DNA of 64,000 nt, taken from assembly GCA_003485325.1 (NCBI GenBank), contig DMZI01000065.1, positions 1 through 64,000 of the forward strand, in the 5' to 3' direction. Below are positions 1 through 8,259 of the stretch, one piece after another (position 1 is the first letter of the stretch; every line of letters starts with the position of its first letter). Origin of the DNA: Desulfotomaculum sp. Its GTDB lineage: Bacteria; Bacillota; Desulfotomaculia; Desulfotomaculales; Nap2-2B. The notes under the pieces are model-generated. The model was given only the letters and a program-made list of their open reading frames with translations. It made no database searches and was not told the origin of the DNA. Made by a program: the position numbers and the translations under genes.

Positions 1-53
1 TTTCGTTCTTCTCGCGTATTTGCCCCAACTGTTTTTCAAAAACACAGCTTTTT

Positions 54-587
54 TTAGAATTTGATTTTTACCTCACGCATGCCTTCTTCGATGTATTTTT
101 TAGCCAGATCAACGTAGAGCTGCTTTCCCCATGTCCAGTGCTCGATATCCTTTTCAGCCACCTTCCGGGCTACCCTGGCCGGATTCCCGGCCACCACAAC
201 TCCGTCGGGAATTGTCTGCTCCATCTTGACTATCGCTCCCTCGGCAACAATAGTCCACCTGCCGATTTTAGACCTGATGCTTGTAATCGCGCCCATTCCG
301 ATTACGGCGTAATCGTCCACCAGCTGGGAATGAACAACTGCGCCGTGGCCTAAAGTCACATGTGCGCCAATCTTGCACGCCTGTTTCGGGGGAGCGTGGA
401 TAATTACCCCTTCCTCAACTGCCGTTCCCGAGCCTATTTCTATGCTTCCGTAATCACCCCTGATAATCACACCGTGACCAATGTAGCAGTTATCCCCGAT
501 CTTCACGTTACCGATCAACAGGGCATGCTCGCTCACATATGTATCTTTGCCTATTTCAGGCTGCCTGCCGTCAAAACTGTAGAACAT
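54..587 (-). CDS. gamma-carbonic anhydrase family protein (PaaY/YrdA-like)
   Basis: A 177-residue left-handed beta-helix protein built from hexapeptide repeats (IGNVKIG, IGDNCYIG, IEIGSGT, IGAHVTLG). The three histidines expected of the gamma-carbonic anhydrase zinc site are visible: H64 in VIIHAPP, then GHGAVVH (about residues 81-87). Length and the NPARVARKV tail match the bacterial PaaY/CaiE/YrdA group, some of which are zinc hydratases and others CoA-thioester related proteins, so carbonic anhydrase activity is not certain. The start is an ATG preceded by AGGAGGGG at good spacing. It is a lone minus-strand gene with no operon partner inside the window. Confidence 0.85.
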   Translation of the reverse strand: MFYSFDGRQPEIGKDTYVSEHALLIGNVKIGDNCYIGHGVIIRGDYGSIEIGSGTAVEEGVIIHAPPKQACKIGAHVTLGHGAVVHSQLVDDYAVIGMGAITSIRSKIGRWTIVAEGAIVKMEQTIPDGVVVAGNPARVARKVAEKDIEHWTWGKQLYVDLAKKYIEEGMREVKIKF

Positions 588-784
588 CCAACCCCTCCTG
601 AGATATGACTATTCGCGTAACTATTCCTTAAAAACAATAAAACAGGTCCTTTTTTATGTCAACAGTCAGGTAAACGTTATCAGATACTATCGATTTATGA
701 CGAAAATCAAGAAAAACTGTCGGGGGGAACATGGGGACGTCAGGCTGTGTAAAAACTATTTTTGGAAATTTATATTCCCACTTT

Positions 785-877
785 ACCCTCGGATAGTGGG
801 GGATCTTACAGACGGAAATTACTGCTTATGACTGGCGTTCAATCATTAGCTCACAGGAATTAAAAAATATCTTCAGG
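785..877 (-). pseudogene. relic of a legF-like cytidylyltransferase
   Basis: About 93 bases align without gaps, apart from one extra A in an A-run near 862-867, to positions 2684-2775 inside the intact cytidylyltransferase gene. Shared words include TGGCGTTCAATCAT and GCAGGAATTAA/ACAGGAATTAA, TATCTTCAGG, and CAGACGGA. Most differences look like scattered point changes. The extra base breaks the reading frame, and the rest of the gene is absent on both sides, so this is a decayed internal fragment of a second copy or an older duplicate. Confidence 0.75.
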
Positions 878-948
878 AACCCTATAAACTCCTTAGATTT
901 CCAGTAAAAAAGTATCGAGCCGTCATACAACGACAATATATATCAAAA

Positions 949-980
949 TTCGATAAAGGAAAATATGCCATTTTATCGAA
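949..980. promoter_or_regulatory. perfect inverted repeat, operator-like
   Basis: TTCGATAAA (949-957) and TTTATCGAA (972-980) form a perfect 9-bp inverted repeat with a 14-base centre. It sits about 27 bases before a TATAAT-like hexamer and 98 bases before the start of the unknown/CBS-GGDEF gene pair. No T-run follows, so a terminator is unlikely; a protein-binding site is the better reading. The half-site recurs in the motB-flgB divergent region. Confidence 0.45.
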
Positions 981-1077
981 CAAGAACAAACAGTTGCGCA
1001 GGAACTTATAATTTTATTTATTCAGCCAGGCCACATATTTCTGCTAATTATGATTTAGTTATTCTATAGAAAGGATA

Positions 1078-1455
1078 ATGAAAGTGTCTTTGGATTTACC
1101 GGATAATAAGAAAAAAGAGTCCTTAAGAACAGCGGAAATTAATCTTAAATTATCCGAATTCGAATTTCCGCCCATGCAAGATGTGTTGCTAATCGGCAGG
1201 AGGGCTCCTATAGGGTCAGAGAGCGCCAGGAAAATGTCCGACGCTTTATCACCTGACCAATATGAAATAATTCCTCTTGAACATCAGTTTTTTGAAGCGG
1301 TTATAGTAAGGAAATCATTGTTAACAATAATTCCCCGGGAAAAGCTTCTGCCGATTGTTCTGGAGGAAGGCGCAAAAATATCCCCTGAAAATTTAGTTTT
1401 AAAAGTACATGTCAGTGTGGCTGTAAATGTAAATAAAGTGGTGGATTTAGATTGA
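1078..1455 (+). CDS. unknown protein, partner of CBS-GGDEF protein
   Basis: A 125-residue soluble protein that I do not recognise. It has no signal peptide, no membrane segment and no cysteine. An N-terminal charged stretch is followed by a compact alpha/beta-looking body (DVLLIGRRAPIG, EAVIVRKSLLTIIP) ending in a beta-rich tail (LVLKVHVSVAVNVNKVVDLD). The ATG follows GAAAGGA. Its stop overlaps the TTG start of the next gene, so the two are translationally coupled, which suggests a role with the diguanylate cyclase, for instance as sensor or inhibitor; that is inference from position only. Confidence 0.7.
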   Translation: MKVSLDLPDNKKKESLRTAEINLKLSEFEFPPMQDVLLIGRRAPIGSESARKMSDALSPDQYEIIPLEHQFFEAVIVRKSLLTIIPREKLLPIVLEEGAKISPENLVLKVHVSVAVNVNKVVDLD

Positions 1456-2315
1456 TCAATATCAGTGAGATTATGGAGAATAACCCTGTAACAATATCTC
1501 CTTACGTCAGCGTAAAATGGGCCTGCGAGATCATGGAAAAGCACAGATTTGGCGGATTACCGGTAGTTAATGACGGATTAATAGTTGGTATTTTAACCTC
1601 AAGGGATGTGAGAAGATGCCATCCCAACAGGCTTGTAGCTGATGCTATGATAAAAAATGTTCTGACCTTATCGCCAGAAACTTCACTTTGGGAAGCTAGA
1701 GAATTTATAGAAACCAATTGTATTGAACATCTCTTGATTGCAAACGAATCCAAGCTTTTAGGTATAATAACAAAATCATTACTCAATTTGGAGTTTGGGA
1801 AACAAGTTGATACTCTAACAGGATTGTACCGTTCCGATTATCTATATTACATGGCAGCTAGGCTCTTGAAAGAGGGAATTGAAATTGCCGTTCTATTTAT
1901 TGACTTAGATGATTTCGGAGTAATAGATAAAGAGAGGGGTCATGTTACCGGGGATATAATTTTAAAACAGGTGGCGGAAGCATTTAAAGAAGTAGTTGAT
2001 GATAATAAAGATTATTTGTGCCGCTATGCAGGCGACGAGTTTGCTATTGTTACTTCAAGTTGCTTGAAAGATGTTCGAAAACTTGGAGTTATACTTTTAG
2101 ATTTGTTAACCAAACAACAATGGCCGAACGGAATAAATCTAAATGCTTCAATAGGAATAGCAGGCGGAAGGAGAGGGCAGCTGCGTCCGGGTGATGAACG
2201 GCGTACTGTGAGCGAGTTGATCAACCTGGCAAGCCTGGGTTCGGCGAGAGCTAAAAAAAATAATGCGCGAATAGTTTTTGTGGGACAGGTAGAAGTAATA
2301 GAAGATGAGATATAA
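1452..2315 (+). CDS. CBS-pair diguanylate cyclase (GGDEF)
   Basis: 287 residues. Two CBS repeats occupy about residues 5-115 (ISEIMENNPVTISP, then VADAMIKNVLTLSP), followed by a GGDEF domain from the DTLTGLYRSDYL motif (about 120) to the end. The active-site loop reads RYAGDEF (A in place of the first G, as in many active cyclases). The allosteric I-site arginine is not seen: the position before the loop reads DNKD rather than RxxD, so product inhibition may be absent. CBS domains usually bind adenine nucleotides, so c-di-GMP output may follow energy state. The start is TTG, overlapping the stop of the preceding gene. A PilZ receptor lies in the flagellar operon at 39.4 kb. Confidence 0.9.
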   Translation: MINISEIMENNPVTISPYVSVKWACEIMEKHRFGGLPVVNDGLIVGILTSRDVRRCHPNRLVADAMIKNVLTLSPETSLWEAREFIETNCIEHLLIANESKLLGIITKSLLNLEFGKQVDTLTGLYRSDYLYYMAARLLKEGIEIAVLFIDLDDFGVIDKERGHVTGDIILKQVAEAFKEVVDDNKDYLCRYAGDEFAIVTSSCLKDVRKLGVILLDLLTKQQWPNGINLNASIGIAGGRRGQLRPGDERRTVSELINLASLGSARAKKNNARIVFVGQVEVIEDEI

Positions 2316-2412
2316 AGAGCGGGGGAAGATTGGGTACATACACTTTGCTTAATTGTTTAAGCCTTAAATTATAACTGAAGCATGGAGAAGCATGGGAGAA
2401 GCAAGGGGACGT

Positions 2413-3126
2413 TCATTTTGCTTCCTTATTGTTTCCTCTTTCCAATAAAACCTCGGCCAGAGCAAAGTCCAGCAAGGTGTCTATGTCTACCGAGCGTTCC
2501 CTGGGCATGACATAGGCGTAAGTTTGCGGTCCGTAGAAGGAGTCGTTGTTGAGAAAATAGTCCCATTGGATCAGGTAGACGGCGCCGTTTAATTGATAAA
2601 ACGCAGGAAGCTGCTGGCGGGGCTGATTTGCCTCGGGACGGATGAAATGTTCCAGGCAGTGGTCATCCGGAAGGGTGTTGCTCAACCACGGGTGGTGGGA
2701 GATTTCGCAGACGGAGACTACCGCTTGGGCTTGGCGTTCAATCATCAGCTTGCAGGAATTAACGATATCTTCAGGGGAGCGCAGAGGGCTGGTTGGCTGA
2801 AGGATGGCCACCCAGTCATATTTTTCTCCCCGGTCTTCGCACCAGGCCATGGCATGCCGCAGCACATCGCTGCTTTTGGCGCTGTCCGTAGCCAGTTCGG
2901 CAGGCCTTAAAAAAGGCGCTGCCGCCCCCGCTGAAAGCGAAGCTGCCGCTATATCTTCGCCGTCGGTGGAAACAAGCAGAAAATCAAAAACGCAGCTGGC
3001 CTGGGCGGCTTCAATTGTATAAGCGATAAGCGGTTTGCCGGCCAGGGGCTTGATGTTTTTTCCCGGTACCCCTTTTGATCCCGCACGGGCGGGGATAATT
3101 CCGAGGATCTTTTTACCCTGGTACAC
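2413..3126 (-). CDS. legF: CMP-nonulosonate synthetase (LegF/NeuA type)
   Basis: Cytidylyltransferase of the acylneuraminate/legionaminate family. The CTP-binding signature IPARAGSKGVPGKN lies near residues 11-24, followed by KPLAGKPLIAYTIEAA and the conserved LQPTSPLRSPEDI. The likely start is GTG at 3126, preceded by GGGTGAT, giving 237 residues; a longer frame to 3201 would only overlap the upstream gene. It is the last gene of the nonulosonate operon, and its start overlaps the region of the upstream stop at 3131. It would activate legionaminic (or a related) acid as the CMP-sugar donor for flagellin glycosylation. The exact sugar cannot be told from sequence. Confidence 0.88.
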   Translation of the reverse strand: MYQGKKILGIIPARAGSKGVPGKNIKPLAGKPLIAYTIEAAQASCVFDFLLVSTDGEDIAAASLSAGAAAPFLRPAELATDSAKSSDVLRHAMAWCEDRGEKYDWVAILQPTSPLRSPEDIVNSCKLMIERQAQAVVSVCEISHHPWLSNTLPDDHCLEHFIRPEANQPRQQLPAFYQLNGAVYLIQWDYFLNNDSFYGPQTYAYVMPRERSVDIDTLLDFALAEVLLERGNNKEAK

Positions 3127-3130
3127 TTGA

Positions 3131-4195
3131 TCACCCCGTAAGCTCGAAAGCCCGCAGAGTCTGGCGGTATTCTTCCCACTGCCCGATGTCAAACCATTCA
3201 CCGTGGTGGGGGAAAACTCCTACTTTCAGACCCTTTTCCTTGGCCAGGTCGATCAGATCAGGCATTTGCAGGACTTTTCCCTTTGAAACAAGGCCCAGGA
3301 CCTCCGGTTCCAGGACATAAACCCCGCTGTTGACCAGGAAGTGGAAGTTCGGTTTCTCGTTGATATTTTGAAGGCTGTCGTCGTCGACCTTTAAGACACC
3401 GTAAGGTATGGTAAATTTTCGCAATGCTCCGAGGATAGTCAGGGAGTTTCCATGCTCGCGGTGATATCTCAAGAGTTCGCCGTAATCTGTTTCCACTATA
3501 ATGTCACAGTTGGAAACAATAAAAGTCTCATCAAAATCCCCGTTTAACAGCCCCAGGGCGCCTGCTGTGCCCAGAGGCTCTTTTTCCTGGACAAAGCCTA
3601 TCTTATATTTACAGCCGTTGTTTTCAGCGAAGTAAAGCCGCACTATGTCCGCTTTATAGCCCAGGCTGATCGTGAAATCAGCGAAGCCCTGGCCGTGGAA
3701 TTTTTCCATAATTACTTCGACGATAGGCTTGTCGCCGAGAGGGATCATTGGTTTGGGCAGTATTTTTGTGAACGGGTCCAGCCGCTTGCCCATCCCGCCG
3801 GCCATGATAATCACCTTTTCCGTTCTTTTTTCCCTGCGGTTTCCGAAGACGTCCCGGCAGAGGAGAAGGTCGACTACCCGCTGCTGGTCGTCAAGAAGCG
3901 GGACATGCCGGATGTCGTGGTCGAGCATCAGTTTGCGGACAATGCCCAGGTCGGTCCCGGTTTTAACGGTTTTAGGGTTCTTGCCCATGATTTCGCTCAG
4001 GCTGACATCCATGTTGACGCCGCGCAGAAGAGCCCGGCGGATGTCCCCGTCGGTGATTATCCCCACCAGGCGCCGTTCGCGATCGGTAACCAGGAGCACC
4101 TGCATACCTGCCTTATCCATGCGCGGCAGGGCTTCGGAAAGCTTTTCCTCCGGCAGGGCGGTAATCTTTTTTAAATCCCTCTTATGCCAGGCCAC
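3131..4195 (-). CDS. ptmE: CBS-pair sugar-1-P nucleotidyltransferase (PtmE-like)
   Basis: Two N-terminal CBS repeats (about residues 10-120; VGIITDGDIRR) are fused to a nucleotidyltransferase with the signature AGGMGKRL near residue 132, then KPMIPLGDKP and a C-terminal GEWFDIG. This architecture matches Campylobacter PtmE, the GTP:glucosamine-1-phosphate guanylyltransferase that feeds the GDP-linked legionaminic acid pathway. I place the start at GTG 4195 after AGAAGGTG, 14 bases inside the legI gene; a TTG at 4222 is the alternative. Position between legI and legF supports the role. Nucleotide specificity is inferred. Confidence 0.85.
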   Translation of the reverse strand: MAWHKRDLKKITALPEEKLSEALPRMDKAGMQVLLVTDRERRLVGIITDGDIRRALLRGVNMDVSLSEIMGKNPKTVKTGTDLGIVRKLMLDHDIRHVPLLDDQQRVVDLLLCRDVFGNRREKRTEKVIIMAGGMGKRLDPFTKILPKPMIPLGDKPIVEVIMEKFHGQGFADFTISLGYKADIVRLYFAENNGCKYKIGFVQEKEPLGTAGALGLLNGDFDETFIVSNCDIIVETDYGELLRYHREHGNSLTILGALRKFTIPYGVLKVDDDSLQNINEKPNFHFLVNSGVYVLEPEVLGLVSKGKVLQMPDLIDLAKEKGLKVGVFPHHGEWFDIGQWEEYRQTLRAFELTG

Positions 4196-5237
4196 ATATG
4201 CACCTTCTCTCGAAATCTTCAATCATTTCCCAGGTTAGAACTGTTTCCGCCGGTATATCGACGGACGCTCTACGCCCGATTATAGAATCCCAGAACATTG
4301 GCGATATTCCCGTTCCCGGCCGTTTTGCCGCCAGGCAGTCTTCGGTAATTCTTTCGCCAGCCGGGATGTTTTTGCTGGAAACTATACTGCTTCTGGCTGC
4401 GGCAGCGATCTTTATTTCATCGGAAACCGGGGCTTTCAAACCGTTTCCAAAGCTTTTTTCCACCAGGCGGATAATTTCCACCATATTATTTAATTCGTCC
4501 GGTTCCAGGGAACATTTATGGTCAGGGCCCTCCATTTTGCGGTTTAATGTAAAATGTTTTTCAATTACTTCGGCCCCCATAGCAACCGCAGCAATAGAGA
4601 CGGCGTACCCCATGGTGTGATCTGAATAACCCACGGGAAGACCGAATGCCTGTTTGAGGGTAAGCATCGCTTTTAAGTTGACTTCTTCTGGAGGTGTTGG
4701 GTAATTGGATGTGCAGTGCAGCAAAGTAATTTCCCCGGCGCCCGAACTATTAAGTATTTGAACGGCCTTTCCGACTTCCTCCAAAGTTGACATTCCCGTA
4801 GAAAGAATGACTTTCTTTCTTTTTCCGCCGATTCGCCGCAGCAAGGGCAGATTGGTTATTTCTCCAGAAGGAATCTTAAAACAGTCCAGGTTTAACTCGT
4901 CTAAAAAATTAACGCTTTCCAGGTCAAAAGGGGAAGAAAGGAAAGCAATCCGGCGCCGGTCGCAGTACTCTTTCAGTTTTCTGAAATCATCAAAACTAAG
5001 CTCGAGTTTTTTAATCATCTCCAGCTGGCTTTCAAATTTATGGGGCATATTTTTTTGCTGGTATAGAGCCCTTTCGGCGAAGGAAGTGACTATTCTTTCG
5101 GCTTTAAAGGTTTGAAATTTAACCGCATCCGCTCCGCTTTTACAGGCAAGATCAACCATCTGCATGGCCAGGTCCAGGCTGCCGTTATGGTTAACGCCTA
5201 CTTCGGCGATTATAAAAACCCTGCTGTTTCCTGTCAT
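4182..5237 (-). CDS. legI: N,N'-diacetyllegionaminate synthase (NeuB/LegI family)
   Basis: 351 residues: a TIM-barrel NeuB domain (IAEVGVNHNG near residue 10, GADAVKFQTF, SSPFD, HCTSNYPTP, YSDHT, EKHFTLN) followed by a C-terminal SAF/antifreeze-like domain from about residue 290. The enzyme condenses phosphoenolpyruvate with an N-acetylated hexosamine to make a nonulosonic acid. Its ATG shares the A of the upstream legG stop (TAATG), a tight coupling. Sialic acid, legionaminate and pseudaminate synthases share this fold; the legB/legC/ptmE context favours legionaminate. Confidence 0.9.
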   Translation of the reverse strand: MTGNSRVFIIAEVGVNHNGSLDLAMQMVDLACKSGADAVKFQTFKAERIVTSFAERALYQQKNMPHKFESQLEMIKKLELSFDDFRKLKEYCDRRRIAFLSSPFDLESVNFLDELNLDCFKIPSGEITNLPLLRRIGGKRKKVILSTGMSTLEEVGKAVQILNSSGAGEITLLHCTSNYPTPPEEVNLKAMLTLKQAFGLPVGYSDHTMGYAVSIAAVAMGAEVIEKHFTLNRKMEGPDHKCSLEPDELNNMVEIIRLVEKSFGNGLKAPVSDEIKIAAAARSSIVSSKNIPAGERITEDCLAAKRPGTGISPMFWDSIIGRRASVDIPAETVLTWEMIEDFERRCICGLA

Positions 5238-6430
5238 TATTGAAGATTCACCTCACCGGGCCCTGGAAAATCAAGGCGCTTTTCTAAAAGAGTTTTTCCA
5301 AGCGGAATCTGTTCAAGTACGCTGACTATTTTTTCACTTGCCTTTCCGTCCCCAAAAGGATCGTAAGGGTTGACTGTGTTAGGAAGACGGGCGCGAAATA
5401 CCGGGTCGTACAAAACCTTTCTCAGGCCTTTAACAATGTCTTCCTTGCGGCAGTTTACGTCCAGGACGCTTTCCGACCTGATCCTGCCCTTCTGACGATC
5501 GCCTATATTGACGGTTGGGACGTGAAAGCTGGGCGCTTCGATAATACCGCTCGAGGAATTGCCCACCACCGCTGAAGCAATCCGCATCAACCCGAGGTAA
5601 CCCCGGGAACCAAGGCTTGGTTTGAGCAACACGTTGTTTTTGTCCGAAGCGTAATCCTGCCAGATCTGAACTACCGCCTGATAGCCTGCTTCCATGCCAG
5701 GGTAGGTAATAACCTGCTGGTATTCCTGGAATTGTTCCAGGGCAAGTACAAGTTCTTTAGCCTGAGTCCTTGTATTATTTTTACCGGTAAGGGTTTCAGG
5801 GTGAAAAGTGACCAGCAGGGTAGGCATTTCGGGATCTATGCCGAAGCCATTTTTTATTTCTGACGGTGAGAGATAATCAGAAGCGTAGATGTTTTCAATT
5901 CCGGTAGAGCCGACAACGTGGATCCGCCATGCTTCCTCGCCCATTTGCCTGATCCTCCGCCCGTATTCCCATGAGGAAGCAAAGTGAAGGTGGGCCATCT
6001 TTGTCAGGGCATGGCGTACTTGTTCGTCAAGCGCCCCCTCGGTTGATTCGCCGCCGGCGATGTGGACGATCGGCACTCTGTATATCAGGGCGCAGGCAGC
6101 GGGGGCAAGAAGTTCGTAACGGTCTCCCAGAAGGAGCAAAAAATCGGGTTGGTATTTCCCGATTAACGCAGCCATTTTAACTGTCGCTTCGCCGAAAGAC
6201 CTGGCGATGGATTCATGATTATCGGAAGCGAGCGTGAAGGGGACAGTTTCAGAAACGTCAAACCGGTCTATTTTTATGTCCGAAATTGTACTACCCTTGT
6301 ATGAGGCCAGATGATCGCCGGATGCGACCAGGATAAGCTCCAGGCCCGGGTTGTCTGAAATCCTTTTCAGGACCGGTTTTAACAGGCCGTAATCAGCCCT
6401 TGTTGAAGAAAAGGCTATTATTCTGCGCAA
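5237..6430 (-). CDS. legG: hydrolysing NDP-sugar 2-epimerase (NeuC/LegG)
   Basis: 397 residues of the UDP-GlcNAc 2-epimerase superfamily, NeuC branch: FSSTRADYGLLKPVL at the N-terminus, LLLGDRYELLAPA, HIAGGESTEGALDEQ, TFHPET and the nucleotide-binding NSSSGIIEAPSF. In legionaminate synthesis LegG removes the nucleotide while inverting C2. The start overlaps or abuts the legH stop at 6418 and the stop overlaps legI. Length is normal for the family. Confidence 0.9.
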   Translation of the reverse strand: MRRIIAFSSTRADYGLLKPVLKRISDNPGLELILVASGDHLASYKGSTISDIKIDRFDVSETVPFTLASDNHESIARSFGEATVKMAALIGKYQPDFLLLLGDRYELLAPAACALIYRVPIVHIAGGESTEGALDEQVRHALTKMAHLHFASSWEYGRRIRQMGEEAWRIHVVGSTGIENIYASDYLSPSEIKNGFGIDPEMPTLLVTFHPETLTGKNNTRTQAKELVLALEQFQEYQQVITYPGMEAGYQAVVQIWQDYASDKNNVLLKPSLGSRGYLGLMRIASAVVGNSSSGIIEAPSFHVPTVNIGDRQKGRIRSESVLDVNCRKEDIVKGLRKVLYDPVFRARLPNTVNPYDPFGDGKASEKIVSVLEQIPLGKTLLEKRLDFPGPGEVNLQ

Positions 6431-7092
6431 ACTGCCTTAACACCTCGGGAAGGATTCTTGACGATTACAGCAGGGTTTCCATATGCGGCAACACCGGAAG
6501 GTATGTCCCTGGTAACAACTGCCCCGGCGCCGATCAGGGCGCCTTCTCCGATAGTGATCCCTTGGATTATCCGTGCGCCTGCTCCGATAAACGCTTTTTC
6601 CTTAACTTTTACGTTTCCGCAAAGAACGGCGCCCGGACCGACCTGGACCGAATGTCCAATCAAGCAGTCGTGTTCGACTATAGCCCCGGAATTAATGATC
6701 ACATTTTCTTCTATAACAGCGCAGGGGTTGATAATTGACCCGGCCATTACCACTGTCGCCGGACCGAGTCTTGCAGCCCGTGAGACTATTGAGTCCGGGT
6801 GCTTGAAAACGGGAAATACAAAACCTTTGGACAGGCAGTATTCATAAAGGGTCTTTCTTTTCAGGTTGTTAAAACCCGCCATGCCCATGGCGGCATGTTT
6901 GAGGAATTTATCAGGAAGGTTTGCAAGAATGCTGTCATTACCGAGATAGGGTATCTCATATCTTGTCAGGATATTATCTGGTTGAGGGTCAACGCAGCCG
7001 ACCGGCTTGAATTTCTTCGTCAGAAGGATTATTTCAACGACCACCCTTGCGTGGCAACCAGCCCCAACAATAACAACCGGTTTTTTATCCAT
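6418..7092 (-). CDS. legH: sugar N-acetyltransferase (LegH/NeuD/PglD family)
   Basis: An N-terminal Rossmann-like domain (VVIVGAGCHARVVVEII) is followed by a left-handed beta-helix acetyltransferase domain with hexapeptide repeats (IGHSVQVGPGAVLCG, IGAGARIIQG, IGEGALIGAGAVV) and the family ending GNPAVIVKNP. It would acetylate the 4-amino group made by LegC. The best start is ATG 7092 after AGGAG, giving 225 residues and an 8-base overlap with legC; a longer frame to 7143 would run deep into legC. Confidence 0.88.
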   Translation of the reverse strand: MDKKPVVIVGAGCHARVVVEIILLTKKFKPVGCVDPQPDNILTRYEIPYLGNDSILANLPDKFLKHAAMGMAGFNNLKRKTLYEYCLSKGFVFPVFKHPDSIVSRAARLGPATVVMAGSIINPCAVIEENVIINSGAIVEHDCLIGHSVQVGPGAVLCGNVKVKEKAFIGAGARIIQGITIGEGALIGAGAVVTRDIPSGVAAYGNPAVIVKNPSRGVKAVCAE

Positions 7093-8230
7093 AGGCATCT
7101 CCTGATATATTGTTGGTTTTCGAAATATGGCCAATCGTATCACAGACTTTCCTTATTGATTCTTCAGTTAAAAAAGTGGCGCTGGGCAGATTTATACCCC
7201 TATTATATAATTCGTCGGCAATACTGTTTTTCTGTAGGCCCATTTCTGAAAAACATGGCTGCCTGTGCATTGGAATAAAAAACGGCCTGACTTGTATGCC
7301 CTGGGAAACAAGCCTTTTCATAAGCGCTGTTTTTTCTTCTCCGAATTTTTCAGGGTCAATTAATATTGACGAGAGCCACCAGCTGCTCCGGGCATCCTGG
7401 AGCTCTTTCTGGAATTTTAAGCCGGGGAGGGAGCCGAGCAGTTGATGGTACATATTAGATATATTTTTTTTGGCTTTTAAAAATTGAGGCAGGCGTTCCA
7501 ACTGGGCCAGTCCAAGCGCCGCCTGCAGGTTGGTCAGGCGGTAGTTATAGCCGATTTCACTGTGCAGATATTCTATCTGCTCTCTTTCCCTGCCTTGGTT
7601 GACTAAAAGCCTGGCCCGCTCTGCAATTTTTGAATCGGCAGTAACAATCATCCCGCCGCTGCCGGTTGTTATAACCTTGTTTCCGTTAAAGCTAAATACC
7701 CCGATATGCCCGAAAGTGCCTGTCATTTTTCCGCAAAAAGTTGCTCCCAGGGATTCCGCAGCGTCCTCGATGACGTATAACCCATGACTGTTGGCCAGAT
7801 CGCAGATGGAATTCAGATGAGCGGGGTTTCCGTAAAGGTGAACCGGTATAATGGCTTTGGTGCGCGGGGTTAGAGCATCTTTAATTTTAACAGGATCCAG
7901 TGTCCACGTATCCGGTGTAACATCTACAACTACAGGCGTGGCCCCGACATAAGTGACAGGGTTGACCGTGGCTACAAACGTCAGAGAGGGAACGATTACT
8001 TCGTCTCCCGGGCCGATTTCCAAGAGCCGCAAGGCCAGGTGAAGACCGCAGGTGCCGCTGGATACCGCTACGGCATGTTTTGCCGAAACAAAAGCGCCAA
8101 AACGAGATTCAAATTCTGCAATCAAAGGTCCGGAACTGGAAACGAACCCACTGTCTATAGCTTCAAGCAAATATTTTTTTTCCAGTTCACCGATATTAGG
8201 CCAGTCAAGCGGAATTTTAATCTCATTCAA
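7085..8230 (-). CDS. legC: PLP-dependent sugar aminotransferase (LegC)
   Basis: 381 residues of the DegT/DnrJ/EryC1 family. Visible are the substrate/PLP segment SSGTCGLHLALRLL, the VIEDAAESLGA motif and the Schiff-base lysine in FSFNGNKVITTGSGG (about residue 187). It converts the 4-keto sugar made by LegB to the 4-amino sugar. ATG start after AGGAGGG. Lies between legB and legH in the same direction with small gaps or overlaps. Confidence 0.9.
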   Translation of the reverse strand: MNEIKIPLDWPNIGELEKKYLLEAIDSGFVSSSGPLIAEFESRFGAFVSAKHAVAVSSGTCGLHLALRLLEIGPGDEVIVPSLTFVATVNPVTYVGATPVVVDVTPDTWTLDPVKIKDALTPRTKAIIPVHLYGNPAHLNSICDLANSHGLYVIEDAAESLGATFCGKMTGTFGHIGVFSFNGNKVITTGSGGMIVTADSKIAERARLLVNQGREREQIEYLHSEIGYNYRLTNLQAALGLAQLERLPQFLKAKKNISNMYHQLLGSLPGLKFQKELQDARSSWWLSSILIDPEKFGEEKTALMKRLVSQGIQVRPFFIPMHRQPCFSEMGLQKNSIADELYNRGINLPSATFLTEESIRKVCDTIGHISKTNNISGDAYG

Positions 8231-8259
8231 AAAAAGTCCCTCCTGTTGGCGTGTTTATT

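Larger units (their letters stand above)
608..1077. other. 470-bp intergenic region, AT-rich
   Basis: No intact gene is visible. The stretch holds a cytidylyltransferase relic (785-877) and a perfect 9-bp inverted repeat (949-980) upstream of a TATAAT-like hexamer at 1007-1012, which may be the -10 of the following unknown/GGDEF operon; no convincing -35 accompanies it. An ATGGGGACGT stretch at 731-740 resembles the GGGGACGT just past the legF stop at 2405-2412. Confidence 0.6.

Noticed and set aside
731..740. GGGGACGT words at 731 and 2405 as ends of a mobile element
   Set aside because: The shared stretch is too short, with no inverted ends, target duplication or transposase between them.
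3126..3201. 25-residue N-terminal extension of legF
   Set aside because: It lies wholly inside the end of the upstream ptmE-like gene and the GTG at 3126 has a good ribosome site directly before the conserved start of the domain.
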